Part shown: positions 1-12,438 of the stretch, piece after piece
How positions within the stretch are numbered: position 1 is the stretch's first letter
How the letters are laid out: every line of letters begins with the position of its first letter
Made by a program: the position numbers and the translations under genes
Notes under the pieces: generated by a model
What the model was told of the DNA's origin: nothing
The model's input: only the letters and a program-made list of their open reading frames with translations
Databases searched by the model: none
From: Rhabditophanes sp. KR3021
Lineage: Eukaryota; Nematoda; Chromadorea; Rhabditida; Alloionematidae
Length of the DNA stretch: 64,000 nucleotides
Assembly: GCA_963281155.1 (NCBI GenBank)
Contig: CAUJLY010000004.1
Location: 3,906,001-3,970,000 of the forward strand
Direction: 5' to 3'

Positions 1-1605
1 GCTGGTTTGAAAAAGAACAATTATCCCAAGAAACTTCAACTAATGCCACCAATACCAAGCTAAATGACACGTTTAATTTCAAACGCTAACAAAATTTCCT
101 TTTCAACCAAACTTTTAGTGTTGAAATTATTTATGAAGATAGTAAAAAAAGTAAAGTGACTGGTCCTAAGTATACTTCTAGTAGGGATTACACGTAAGGG
201 TTTAGAAATGGATTTTATTTACCTGTAAGAAATCGTGCCCACCTAATGCCAATAATATAAAGACTACTTACGATTTTAGAGATAAGAGCTAAACTAAAAT
301 GAAGTAAATAATTAAAATATGTGAAGTGATAAAATGAGGAAAATGCCACATAATATAAATACAATAATTGAAGCAAAATATACATAAATAATATTGAAAT
401 TCTAAATATAGAATATACAACTTTTCGTATATTCACTAGATGAGAGTAACGAATATTAAATTGAAAGCTCAGATCACAAGTTGAATGCATCAATCTTAAA
501 TGATGAAACATTTGTGCATGTCCAAGTTACTATTACTTTGCCAGTCCATCAATGCAAATTTTTCGGTAGACATGAATCTGACACATATCCAATTGTTAAA
601 AAAATAATTAAAGTCAATGTTACAAATGCCGATGAAGCCAAAATAAATTCATGTCTACTTACTTATTCCAATGAAGTTCTTATTGAAGAAAAGAATCCAT
701 CAGCGAAAGCAGTATATTGATATTTCGCTATTTGTGTAGTCTAAGTGTTATAGAAACAAGTAGACGCTATGTAGCGAACCTTGGACATGTAATCCAAAAG
801 TTTTAATAATTTATATTTGCAATGATGTCAAACAATAAATCTTTTTCAAAAGAGTCTACATGAAGACTAATTATTTTTTAAATAAAATTACAAAGGAATG
901 TTAAATCTCAAAATAATTGTTAAATGGTTATTTGTGATAATAAAATTCATTCCACGAAATATTCTATTTATTTATAATATGTTAGGTATTAGAGACATAA
1001 AAAAGTAATTCGGAGTAAGACTGGCAATTCTTTAAATTGAAGAGTTGATGGTCGAAAGTTCGAAGGCTGCGCTATGATTAATGACCTATCCGACGAGTAT
1101 GATCTCATGAGGTTCTGGTGTTTTACTAGTTCCTCATATAAAATGACAATTATTGAGGCATTTGTATGAGTTAGCCATTTTTTTAATATTTTTATCGTTA
1201 ACTGTACCCATATAATATCAAGTTTTAAAATTTATATACCAAAAGTAAAAATGTAAGTCAAAAATCTTTTATTTTTCTTGATTTCGAGCTGTTTGGTAGA
1301 AGATATTATTTTATGCTAGCATACACATACCTAATTACTGCTATTTGTTTATCATTTGACCATACATATCGAATCATACAAGATACTTATACTTAATAGG
1401 TAGAGGACGTAACATATTTTATTTGTGTGACTACTGACAAGTAAAAGAAAAAGAGACAATCCGTTTCATATAAAGAAAATAGTATGGAGATGCCATAGAG
1501 CGGTATTAATAGTCAACTATCCTACTTTAGCTGGAATCTTAACGCGACTCAATTTTATGTTCCTTTGAATTGTGTACCTTTTTATTTATTAGTGAATTTA
1601 CAATA
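1..1605. other. Left flank, no supported gene
   Basis: Mostly AT-rich noncoding sequence. Two stretches read open: positions 3-190 (+) with one internal stop, and 481-720 (+), 79 codons without an ATG start. I recognise neither product and found no splice-consistent way to join them. They may be pseudogene remnants or exons of a gene entering from the left. Confidence 0.4.
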
Positions 1606-2364
1606 ATGGTTTCACGTAATGGAAGTCCAATGGTGAGTTCTAATAAATATATTTACTTTTAAACATGTCATTTTAGAATCGTAGTCGTTCTCCTCTTTCT
1701 CATTGTTCGAGATATTCTAGATCTCCCTTAAATCGTCGTCATTTTGATCGCAGGAGTTATGATAGATATTCTAGATCCCCAGGAAGAGATATTCGTTACG
1801 ATAGATATTCTAGATCCCCAGGAAGAGATATTCGTTACTATAGATATTCTAGATCTCCAAGAAGAGATACTCGTTACGATAGATATTATTCCCCCAAGAG
1901 AAGTTATGGAAGTAATAGATATGAGGAGCAACGTTCCCCAACACGCTACGACAATCAAAGAAGCGATGGATATAAAAGAAGATTCAACGATGGACGTGAG
2001 AATCCGGAAGTTAGCAATTGTCTGGGTGTATTTGGCATGAGCACCCGAACTAATGAAAAGGACATCAGAAGAATCTTTGAGAAATATGGTCCTGTCAATG
2101 ATATTCAAATAGTGTACGATCGACATACAAAATTGTCACGCGGATACGCATTTGTTTATTTTGAAAGAACCGCAGATGCTACAAAAGTATGTTATCAGAA
2201 TTGTGATAAATATTATTTCTTTGCAGGCTAAGGAAGACATGAAGGGACAACTTATCGATAATATCCAAGTTCGCATAGATTATTCAGTAACAAAGAAAGG
2301 TAGAAATAATGAACGAGTTGTTTCTAACTATAGCCCAGGAAGACGCTTTCGCAGTCGTTCTTAA
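1606..2364 (+). CDS. tra2: Transformer-2-like SR splicing factor
   Basis: Three exons (1606-1632, 1677-2186, 2227-2364; introns of 44 and 40 nt) encode about 224 aa. An N-terminal RS-like region contains repeats rich in Arg, Ser, Tyr and Asp. It is followed by one RRM at roughly residues 140-215 with an RNP2-like CLGVFGM and RNP1-like RGYAFVYF. The C-terminus is short and basic and ends in RSRS. RS-RRM-RS order and the wording of the RRM are typical of Tra2 proteins, nuclear regulators of exon inclusion that bind GA-rich enhancers. The distal RS domain is very short compared with fly or human Tra2. The ATG at 1606 is the first in frame, just before a standard donor. Family assignment is firm; function is inferred. 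Confidence 0.88.
1758..1874 (+). repeat. 39-bp coding tandem repeat in tra2
   Basis: Three consecutive 39-bp units at 1758-1796, 1797-1835 and 1836-1874 encode the 13-residue unit YDRYSRSPGRDIR and close variants; a fourth unit begins at 1875 and breaks down. The first two units differ at very few bases, so the expansion is recent. It lengthens the N-terminal RS region. Confidence 0.9.
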
Positions 2365-2760
2365 TAATCGAAACTCACACGATTTTTGATTTTAGATAAT
2401 TAATTGATACATTAAACAATCTCAATTATAAAGATTCAAATGTAAAATAAATCAAGTGTAGTTCATTCGAATATATAAAAATTAAATACTTACTTGAATA
2501 AGTTTATTTTGAATGCAAACTCGAAAGATACCTCAAATAAGTATGTACGTGATACATTTTAAATTAATTTGGATAATCACCAAAGATAGCAACCATCGAA
2601 TATAGTGAATATTTACTTCTAATGAATTTAAATAAACAAAGAAATATAAGTGATTCTTCAAAATTAGTCTAACATGTAGAATTTATTGTTAAAATATGTT
2701 ATTTCTTAGAAATTAGATGGTTGGGTTGACGTGGTTAAAATATTGTAATTGAAACTAGAA
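2365..2760. other. Convergent intergenic region
   Basis: This spacer separates the 3' ends of tra2 (+) and DPYD (-). It is AT-rich and holds no ORF of note. 3' UTR and poly(A) signals for both genes presumably lie here. Confidence 0.6.
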
Positions 2761-5700
2761 TTAAGCAACGTAGTTTTGATTCAAAATAATTCTTCCATTG
2801 TTTTCAAAGACAACATCAGATGAAACTGGAATTCCTCTTTCGATAACATGAGGAATAGTTTTTTCAACCATTTGAATGCATTCTGGAATTGGGCAAACTG
2901 AGACGCAAATGGTACAGCCTGAAAGTAGATTGTTAGATAATAATTTGATTGCTGATGTATAATGAATCGTGCTAAGAGGGTTTCTATGGCATGCTTATTT
3001 ATTTTTTATTTATTTGTATGGCCATTAATAAATAGTTTTTAAATATCACTTACCAGTACATTTGTCAATAACACATGGTTTGTGAGTTACTTTGTCGAAG
3101 GTAATTGCTTGGTATCCGGAATCAGCGCAACTTGTAAAACAAGCTCCACATGTAATGCATAAGTCCTGTAATTAGTAATAGTTATTTGATAAACATGTCT
3201 ATTTTAACCCACATCATCAATCAAGGCAACCTTTTGCTTGATATTGTCAAGTACATTGTATTCCCCGATCATTGGTAATGACAATCCAATTACATCTTGA
3301 ATTGTAGGAATAGCGGCTGGCTGGAAATCAGGACGAGATGCGAACTCGTTTGGATGAATTTCCAAAAGATCGGTTTCCATGATCATTTTTCTTTCCAATG
3401 CATATCTTTCATCCATGTACTTTCCAAAGTAAGGCAACCCTGTATTTTTAACAATAATTGGTTTTCCAAGTTGGTGCTTTTGAACAGGAGGTGATTGACC
3501 ATCCCATTCTTGAAGTTGCCCGATACTCTTCATGTATAGCATTGTCTTCAATCCACTAATATAATCTTGAATGACTGTGAAATCAACATTTTGGACTGCT
3601 GAACAAATTTGAACGACCGAAGCTCCACTATGAAGAAACGACAATGCGGATTCAGCGGAGTCAATTCCACCAGTAGCCAAGATTGGGAAGCCAGGGATCT
3701 AAATGATCGAACATTAATTGATTGAACATATAAATACTTACGGCTTTGGCAATTAAAGCTACTGCTCTCAAGGCGATAGGTCTAATGGCATTTCCAGATA
3801 GACCTCCATATGTTGTTTTATTTTCAGTTCCAACGGCTGGCCATGGAACTCCGTTTCCCTTCAAGTTCATCAAAGAAGAAACTGTATTTGTGGCTGTGAC
3901 TCCACTAGCATTTCCATCTTTAGCTGCTTGAGCAATAGCGGTAATGTCAGTAATATTTGGTGTCATCTTTGGGAAGAAAGGAATGGTGACGACCTCGGAA
4001 ATCCACTTGCAAATCTCAGTTACGATTAATGGGTCTTGTCCACAAGCTATGCCCATTTTGTGTGTTCCCATGTGAGGACTAAAACAATGTTTCCAAAGGA
4101 ATTGCACTTCTATACTTACCAAGATAAATTAAGTTCCAGAGCATCGGCACCAGCATCTTGTGCAGCTTTCGCCAATGTTTGCCAGTCGTCCTTGTGGAAA
4201 GAACACATAATTGAGGCAATGATCACTTTTGTTGGGAAATCTTCCTTTAATTCCCGAATACATGTTAACCAGTAGGTCATTGTTTTTTCAGAAATTAATT
4301 CAATGTTGAAGAAAGCGGATTGAGAAGGTCCATAAAGAGGTCCCCCTGTTGGTCCTCGTACAATACGTGGAGAAACATTGGTGACGAGATCTTTGTCAAG
4401 TCCAAATGTTTTGGTCAATACGAATCCCCATCCTTGCTCGAAGGCACGTCTGATCTGAAAAGTACATTCAAAGTTAACAAATTCCAACTTTATCTCACTT
4501 ACCATAGGTCCTGAAGTAGTAGGTGGAGCAGAAGCCAGTCCAAACGGATTCTCAAATTTGATTCCACACATTTCAACAGAAATATCAACGTAATCAATTG
4601 GCGTGTAAAACATTGGCAAGACTGGCTTAAGTCCAACATCATTTCCAACTAAAGATTGTAGATATCTGTGCATAGCCCTAATGGAATTGAAGTATTAATT
4701 AATATTAATGTGACTAGTGTTTTTAATAATTATGTTGAATTATGTATTGTACCACAAGGATAATGGTACTTAGACTATTTTAACTAGGATATGTTTAGGG
4801 AGATATAAAATTACCAAGCAGCAATTTTACCATCGTTTGTGGATTCAACAGTGGTTTCAGCAACACCGCCTGCATCTCCTCCGCAAAATACCCAGGGGAC
4901 GGATGTGCTTTGGTCTTTAGGGTTGACGTCAACTGTTCCCCACTTGTTAAGTTTAACTGGGAGCATTGCGTCGGTCACATTCTTGTCTAAAAGAGTGGAA
5001 CCAAAAGCAGAGATAACGTAATCTACTTTAAGCGTCAATCTTTGTTCGTCATCTTCGTACCAGTTGCCTTCATCATCTTGTTCGGTTTTGGCAAATTCGA
5101 TGGAAACGATTTTACCGTCCTTGGTGTTAATCTTTCTTGGAGACATAAATGGCAAGAATTCACACTTTTCTTCTCTAGCAAGTTCCATTTCCTCGGGAAC
5201 AGCTCTGATTCCAGTGAATCCCTTTCTGAATACAACTGTCACTTTAGAGGCTCCGCATCTTAAACTGGTGGTAGCACAATCGAAGGCAGTATCTAATCAA
5301 AGAATAAATAAATCTACTTAAAGTCATTTACTTACCTCCAGCCCCCAGAACAACAACTCTTCCTTTAAGAGATGGAAGTTTTGGTGCACATCCTCCCTAA
5401 AAAGATAACCAAAAAAGAACTAACTCAAACTTACAGATGAACAACACATTCCTGGAATGAACATACAATTAATTATATTAAACTTTAATCCAGATTTTAA
5501 TGTTGATTATTAGTTTTGTATGAATAATAAATATATGATCATGTAGATGCTTTATGAAGAATTGCACCTGTTGATTTGGGAGATGCATTAAGTGAACAAT
5601 TTTAAATGCACTTTTGTCTATTTTTCATCATGCCGGGTGAGTGATATACAAATAAGTGTCTTACTTTTTGGATATGAATCTACTAATCTGGTTTCAAAAT

Positions 5701-8700
5701 ATAGAATCTCTCCAGCTATCAAACAGATCAATTTATTTCTCATTATGGCATCAACTCTCCTTCACCTTGTCTACAAATGAGGAATTTAGAAGAAAATTCG
5801 CTTTCCATCTTAACGAAGTTTGGAATTTGATCACGCTTAGGAAGTACCTGACGTATTAGATGGTGAGTCAGATGAAATGGCATTCTGGGAGATCAAAGGT
5901 GTCTAAACTATGAAATATTTGGCCCGATACTGATCAAACTCCCAACGTCATTAAGAATTTTGAGAGAGTGTCTGAAGTAACTCGCTGCGCGCCTAGTACA
6001 TTTTTTACTGTTTGGAAACAGAAAGCCCTTAAGTAACCAATTTCAAAACCTTAATACACTCTCGACAGACGACACAAAAAATTGGTAATTACATGTTCCG
6101 ACTTATTAAGTTTCTCTGCTTTATCAACAAAGACGAAAAAGCCTTCATTGAATAATCGTGCCTCCAACAAATTACGTGATGCAGAAAAAGAGTTTAATCA
6201 AGGATTCAAAGGTGAGAATGCATTGGATGTCATTTGGCCAGGAAGAAATAACTCAACTGCTGTTAACAAAACATACATCTATTTCTTCCTGAATCCAAAA
6301 GCTGACGGCAAAGTGTCAACTAACGGTAACTTCTTTGATGACTTCAATTGTTTGAGAAAGCAATATGCTACGTTGGGGATCTGAACTACATATTATAATG
6401 AATGCACACTACAAAAAGACGACGCTCATTTGGAAAATAGCAACCTATTCGACAGAAAATAGGATGAACAAGTTATCAATGCTGGTTTGAAGATGATTGT
6501 CGTTAAATTGGCAGTTCTTTCTAAAGAAATTGCGAAGAACCTAGAGTTTATTTGGCCGGAAAATTACAAATGGCAAATCACCAACTGCGATCATGTCAAG
6601 AGTTCCACGAAAGAAACTTATCTCCTCAACTCAGTCAATGAATGCATGCACAATTGCCGATATTCTAGCCAGAAAAGTCTTTGATGCAAAACAAATAGTC
6701 AATTCAGCATTTTAATTTTTTTAAATTTCGTTCAATAAATTACCTAAAATCAAAAAATTAATTAAGTTCATTAAAGGACTGGTAAACCTGGTTTGGAAGC
6801 TTTAGCAGCCAACGGCAAGAATTCTTTCGAAGTATAGAATCCATTTTCCATGGTTAAACCCTCTGAAAAGGCTGGTCTCTTAGCTTCTGGCATTCCAATT
6901 CCAATAAAAACAGCTTTAGCACCTTCATCATGCAACTTTTGGACAGTGATATCGGTGGTATGCAAGTTTTTACCGGTAACGATCTTGACTCCGATATCTC
7001 TAGCTAGTTGGATTTCAAAGTCGACAACAGAGTAGGGGAGACGGTATTGTGGAATTTCACTTGAAGAAAGCCCTCCGATGTATTTGTTTTTCTCGTAGAT
7101 GGTGATATCGGTATACCCCAAACGAGCGAGATAAGTGGAACAGGAGATAGAAGCGGGTCCGCATCCAACCAAAGCGATGGGTTGATTGTGGGACTCATTT
7201 CTTTGAGCCTCGATTTCTCTAGAGACAATTTGACGGATATTCATTTTCTTGAAGGTATCGGTTGCAAACTCTTGCAAACCACCGATATTAATTGGACCCT
7301 CTTCAGTTCCGAATAAGTTGCAACTACCAACACAAAGAGTTGAAGTAGGGCAAATCTATTTTAATCAAATAATTACATTGTGTTGAGGGATAGTTTTATA
7401 AAACAAAAATATATGGTTATTGATATTGATATGAACAGAGAGTACTCTATATCTATCAAAATTGCTCGGACAAAATGATGATTACATTCAAATTTAATAT
7501 AATCAAATAAAGATGTCGTTTTATCAATGTTTTGCCGTTTGTCGATGTTTGTCGTTTATCAATGTTTTGCGGTTTTATCAAATTATTCAACGTTTAATCA
7601 ATTTTTTGCAGATATGACTAGGATTAAGACGAAAGCTAATGCCCTAGCACAAATTCGGGGTAAAGGAGAAAAAATTTGGAACCTACATTTACTAAAATAA
7701 TCAACAACATGCAAGGTGAAGGGATAGTGTACACTGCACACGAAGAGGAAAGTGAGCCTTGTGAGATTAACTACGTGGATTTAATCAACATTCACGGTTA
7801 CGCTACCATTTAACTCCCAATTGCTTGGAAGAAAACGTATTGAAAAACAAAGTTTTCAATGACAATTAACTCAAATCTTCAGCTCCGAACGAGACTTTAA
7901 TGATACGAAAATTTAAAGGCAATCAGAATTATTTGATTTAATCTCTATTTTATTTAGATAATGGCTCATGTCAAAATGAACGTAATGGAAAATTGTCTGA
8001 TTTCATACTTGCGTTGGAAGAAGATGATAAAGATGAGCTGACGGAGTTGGTAATTGAAGATTTACTAAGTGATGTTTCAAAATGGTCATCATATGTCTTT
8101 GAAAAGACATTATTCTCAACTGGCAAGACAAGGTTTACTTAAAAAGGGTGTTGGTTTGAAGCCAGAACAAGAAATTAATTTAAAGTGAGTTGGAAAGAAA
8201 GAAAATTAAGTGAAAAATATTCAGACAGTCATCCATAGAAAATATGCAGCAAAATCGACTAATTTTAGAAAGGAAGCAATGGGTTTTTATCTGTTCTCTG
8301 GACTACTGATCACGAAAAGCGATTATGCCAAATGAAAAAAATTGTGCTAGAACAAGAACAAACAAGGCACCACTCCCTTTGGAGAAACTAAAGGAAAGCA
8401 ATGATAAGTGTCTTGATGAAAGTCTTCCTAACTTGAAATGAATATTTTTTCTCTTTAATATATTTATATGTATCTTTTACTAATAATAAACATGATTAGT
8501 TCCGCTTTAACTCACCATAGCACACGTTAATCCATTGGGATTGTCCGAAAAGATAATACGGGCAGCACCGTAGTAATTCTTTGATTTAATACACCCGATG
8601 AATGCTTTAACGTCGATGCTAGTTGGACAACTGGAAGAGCAAGGACTTTCGGGGCACATCAAGCATCTAAAATTTATTAATTATTAATTTGTTGAAAAAG

Positions 8701-9055
8701 TGAGCAATCAGTTGTTAATTAAAAACATTAACAATATGCACTTTATTAAAAAGGCAAACGCACCTAGATGCTTCACGTAACGCTCCACGTTCGGAATATG
8801 TCGTATGATTTATGTTTCTGAAGTCATTCAAATACTTGTTATCGTCTTTTGAATTGCACCCATGATCGGCGTTTCTTTTCCAGAGGTACTTATTCTTCTT
8901 TGTTTCAGAAGTAGTAATTGCCTCGGCATTAGTTTTGACACGTGGGTTAGCTTCGAGAAGAGCCTTAAATTGTGTATAAGTTATTAAATATAGATTAAAA
9001 TTAAACTAACTTCGATGTCAGGAGTGTCCTTAGAAAACTTTTTTTGTGGTGGCAT
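2761..9055 (-). CDS. DPYD: Dihydropyrimidine dehydrogenase
   Basis: A many-exon gene collinear with animal DPYD over its whole length. It starts [15 protein letters not shown] at 9055 and stops at 2761. The N-terminal Fe-S region, the FAD/NADPH domains ([27 protein letters not shown]), the FMN barrel ([10 protein letters not shown]) and the C-terminal 2[4Fe-4S] ferredoxin domain ([11 protein letters not shown] and [11 protein letters not shown]) are all readable. The active-site Cys of ELNLSCPH is present but its codon is split by an intron at about 4085-4120. The enzyme reduces uracil and thymine with NADPH in the cytosol, the first step of pyrimidine breakdown. Two introns (5452-6787 and 7355-8516) are far longer than the others and carry foreign antisense ORF remnants. 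No frameshift was seen. Confidence 0.95.
5435..5451 (-). other. 17-nt micro-exon of DPYD
   Basis: Between acceptor CCAG (intron 5452-6787) and donor GTAAGT (intron below 5435) lie 17 coding bases. They supply the GMCCSS segment and keep the frame between AKASKPG and [12 protein letters not shown], matching the order of the human protein. Without this exon the frame is lost. An automated ORF scan would miss it. Confidence 0.85.
5590..6700 (+). pseudogene. GIY-YIG family copy 1, in DPYD intron
   Basis: Open stretches on the + strand, antisense to DPYD, are separated by stops and frameshifts. The best piece (6082-6384) includes VIWPG and then [14 protein letters not shown] second piece (6487-6684) reads [20 protein letters not shown], then QITNCDHV and, after a frame slip, [15 protein letters not shown]. 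The same elements in the same order occur in copies at 38.0 and 50.8 kb. I interpret the order (Y-x-x-x-LNP strand, then a Glu followed by ITNCDHG) as a decayed LEM-3/ANKLE1-type GIY-YIG domain. The typical YVG strand is degraded here. No intact ORF, terminal repeats or reverse transcriptase were seen. Confidence 0.6.
6742..6745 (-). promoter_or_regulatory. Recursive splice site (AG|GT) in DPYD intron
   Basis: Reading the minus strand, the long intron begins GTTTACC, and 44 nt later reaches a pyrimidine-rich GATTTTAG immediately followed by GTAATTTA. This is a complete 3' splice site abutting a complete 5' splice site (zero-length exon). A 44-nt intron is the normal size in this genome, so the first 44 nt look like the original intron and the rest like an inserted segment with its own donor and acceptor. 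Confidence 0.55.
7507..8450 (+). other. Antisense ORF remnants in second long DPYD intron
   Basis: The 1.16-kb intron 7355-8516 holds an imperfect tandem repeat (units resembling TATCAATGTTTTGC) at about 7507-7590. Coding-like pieces follow on the + strand: about 7619-7725 and about 7960-8150 (contains [20 protein letters not shown]), interrupted by stops. I do not recognise the product and could not find the GIY-YIG signature. It resembles the other long introns in carrying decayed ORFs opposite to the host. Confidence 0.35.
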
Positions 9056-9953
9056 ATTTCTAAATTAAAAAAGGAGTTGTTAAAATTTTGTAAAAAAGAT
9101 TTTTAGTCTGATCAATAGAACAAAGTTTCGTTAAAGCAAAATATGCTACCCAACGCTAAAACGTTAAAGTTATAATGTAAATGTTTCTTATCTGAAAGAA
9201 GTGCTCTCAAAATCGGAGAAAATAAAATTGCAATTTGCGTTGACTTTATACTGAAAATATTATATCAATTTTACGTCAGTCAACCACTCAAACTAAAAAA
9301 GGGATCATGATTGATAAATTGACAGAAGTTTCTAATTTATTAACGTCAATTTACGCTTTATCTAATCAAACACGTTGATTATAGAAATGTGATAACAAGA
9401 TGTCTTATGATTTGTACTGTAAATATTATACATGTATAACTATCCCTTTTGCTCAAAAAATAAATTAAATGCTCTTATTTGATACAGTAAATTTGGTCAA
9501 AGGCCATTATACCGCTACAAATTATAATCAGCATTTGACGTTATTTATCATAAAGATCACATAATCATTTCTTGCTGTAACAATCACACTAATTTGATTA
9601 AGTCTCAGTGCAAACGTTTATTTTCACAATAAAGTAGATGTTGTATAGGTCAAATAAAAGTGTGCGTAGATAATATAAATAAAGAATGTCTTTAAATAAC
9701 GTCTTCAGTATAGACAATACTTCTATACAAATATGTATTTTTTTATTGTGAATAATGTCTCTATTATAAATCAAATATATAATGTCTTTGATGCAGAAAA
9801 AAGTGTGCGCCTTGATGTTTTACAAAAGCCATTTATTATTAGCAAGTAATTATAGTATAAGTATCATTTAGTGTGTTGTCAATCAATTCATCGATTCAAA
9901 ACGCACTTATTTATAAGCATTGTTAATTTGATACGTTATTATATTGAAAAAGA
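9056..9953. other. Divergent intergenic region DPYD / glycerate kinase
   Basis: About 0.9 kb separates two divergently transcribed genes. It is AT-rich without coding potential and presumably holds both promoters. No specific motif is claimed. Confidence 0.5.
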
Positions 9954-11609
9954 ATGGCAATTATAAGGCGAAAGATAAAGAATAGCAATAAATGTTTGCC
10001 ACATCCTACTTTTAATTTTGAGGACAAATCACATTTAAATATGAAATATCTGTTCTGTAGCCGGATTTTGTTATTCACTCTCATTTTTGTCGTTCCCATC
10101 ATAATTGGTTCCTATTTTATTGTTATCAGTTATTTCGATCAAAATGAAAGTTATTTTATTAAACAAATGATTAAAGTGGCCTTAAATAAAATGAATCCGA
10201 GTGATTTAGTTAAGCAAAATATCAAGGATCATTTACTGTCTAATTACACAATCGACAAGAATATTCATGTAATCGGATTTGGTAAAGCTGCTGTTCCAAT
10301 GGTATTAGCAGCAGAGGCCATGCTTTTTGATGATGTGATGACATCATTTGCATTAGTTCCACATAACACTCACATTCCCAAAGTTTCAAATTTAAAAACA
10401 AAATTTATATTTGGGGCAAAAAACAATTTACCAGATGATAAATCAATTGAAGGAACGAAGATAATTATGGATAATCTCTTAACCATCCCTAAAGAACACA
10501 TCATTATTTTTCTAATCAGTGGAGGAGGGTCCAGTTTACTCGAAGCTCCGATACCTAATGTTTCGATCAAGGAATTAGTTCATCTCATATTAGAAATAAC
10601 TCAGTGTGGAGCAGATATTTCTCAACTAAATAGAGTAGGCTTTTTTCACCAAAAATTTACGTATTTGTGTTTCTAGGTTAGACAAGCCCTAAGTACAGTT
10701 AAAGGAGGTCAGCTTATTGAAAAAACAAAAGGTCCTAAAATCTCGTTTATCTTATCAGATATAGTTAATGATCCCGTCAATTTAATTGCAAGTGGCCCTA
10801 CATTCATTGACGTAGATAAAAATAGAAAAACGAGGTATTTTGAGGCAATGTCAACTTTGACAGAACTAAATTTAAACGTTTCAATAAGCATTAGTACGGC
10901 AATGAGGAATTACGCATTCGAAAAATATGAGTTCGAGGAAAAATCTAATGTTTTAGAAGAATTAAAAAGCAGTGTAAAGAATATTGTTATTGGCAATAAT
11001 AAAAAGGCATTAAGCACGCTTAAAGAAGAATTGGAACATAAAATCAAATGTTTTATTGTCACCGATGAATTGCAAAATGAGGCGAGTGTAATAGGTCGTA
11101 AGATGGCGGATATCATAAGTAGCTTTTCTTCCTCCAACAAGATAAATCTTAATTTTTTCAATAAAACTGATTACGACGTCAAAGACGACAAAATTGCATT
11201 ATTGTTTGGTGGTGAATGGGTAATGAAAATGAAAAGAAATAATAACACTAACATCGGACTAGGAGGGAGAAATCAACATTTGATATTAACAGCTCTTCAA
11301 TGGTTGATCTTGAATTCCAAATCAGAAAACCTGAAAGACTTTCTTTTGATTAGCTTCAATACGGATGGTAATGATGGCAAAAGTCCCGAAAACGCAGCTG
11401 CTGCTGGTGCCTTTATAAATAAGGAAGACGTTATACATTTCCAAGGTGTAGATGGGGATTTATCGGATTTAGAAGACAAAATAAATTCATATGATTCGTA
11501 CAACTTTTGGTCTAATTATAGAAACGGAGCGAAGCATTTCATTACTTCAAAAACAAACACAAATTTGATGGATATCCTTGTTTTAGTTTTAGACAAGAGT
11601 AAATTATAG
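9954..11609 (+). CDS. GLYCTK: Glycerate 2-kinase with N-terminal membrane anchor
   Basis: Two exons (9954-10634 and 10677-11609, 42-nt intron) encode 537 aa. The body matches the class II glycerate kinase (MOFRL) family: VIGFGKAAVPM, the glycine loop LISGGGSSLLEAP, VRQALSTVKGGQL, ILSDIVNDP and GLGGRNQHLIL, then TDGNDG near the C-terminus. It phosphorylates D-glycerate in serine and fructose catabolism. Unusually, residues about 34-58 (LFTLIFVVPIIIGSYFIVI) form a strongly hydrophobic segment before the catalytic region, suggesting a signal anchor; the animal enzyme is normally cytosolic or mitochondrial. The in-frame Met at residue 28 would keep the anchor. Family is sure, topology inferred. 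Confidence 0.88.
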
Positions 11610-11792
11610 CATTCTGTTAATTACCATTTATTGTATTTTTGTCTGATTCAAAACATAATACTGAAGCATTACTGTTAATTAAAAAGATAAACTTTAAAAA
11701 ATGTAAACAACGGATCAGCTTTTCATACTTTTACATTTTGATTATGGATATAAAAAATATAAATCTTTCATTTCATTTTTGACAATACTATT

Positions 11793-12291
11793 ATGGGATA
11801 CATTCTTCACATGTTTTCATTTATTCTCATTTTAACCTTTGTATCTACAAATAACGGCAAGGAAATATTAAAGAATGACTTAGAAAGTTATCAATCAAGG
11901 GAATTAGTAAAAAGAGCTTCAAACTCTACTGCTGCGCCTTCTACTATTGTCATTCAAGTCACACAACCTACTACAGTTGCTCCTCAATATTGGAATTACT
12001 ATTCTACATTAGCAACTTATCTTTCAGGAGTCGCAAGCTCAGTTTCGACGTCAATTTCAGATGCTGGAACTTATTTATACAATTTGCTTCCAAATAACCC
12101 GTTTCCACCGATTATCAACTACTTCGCCTCAATATGGAGTAAGTAATTATTTATACAACTGAAACATTTTAATTTAAGATTCTATAACAAGCTGGACATA
12201 TGCGTTCTTTAATGGGTTCAAACCAGATGACTCGTTAATAGTCCCTAGAAATTATGTCATCGATGGCAATAATATTTCCTATCCTGCATAA
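11793..12291 (+). CDS. Small secreted protein, unknown function
   Basis: Two exons (11793-12138 and 12179-12291) encode 152 aa. The N-terminus is a clear signal peptide (MGYILHMFSFILILTFVS). A dibasic site (ELVKR) follows at about residue 43-47, then a Ser/Thr/Pro segment and an aromatic-rich C-terminal region. The ORF stops just inside the intron; the second exon is in frame only after removing GTAAGT...TTTAAG and adds about 37 residues ending ISYPA. There are no cysteines to suggest a known peptide family. It may be a proprotein cleaved at KR. I do not recognise a homologue. Confidence 0.6.
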
Positions 12292-12438
12292 ATACATATG
12301 CACTTTTACTAATTGTATTACAGCAAATAAAATGACAAATAAGTATTTATTTAATATTTATTTAATTAAAGTAAACAAATAATCAGTTATTTAATTGAAG
12401 TAAAAATATGCTTTGCGGACAATCCTCATCTTTATCAT

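Noticed and set aside
1040..1130. Possible tRNA gene (GTTCGAA-like box)
   Set aside because: No acceptor stem or A box could be paired; the same holds for GGTTCGAAG at 25981.
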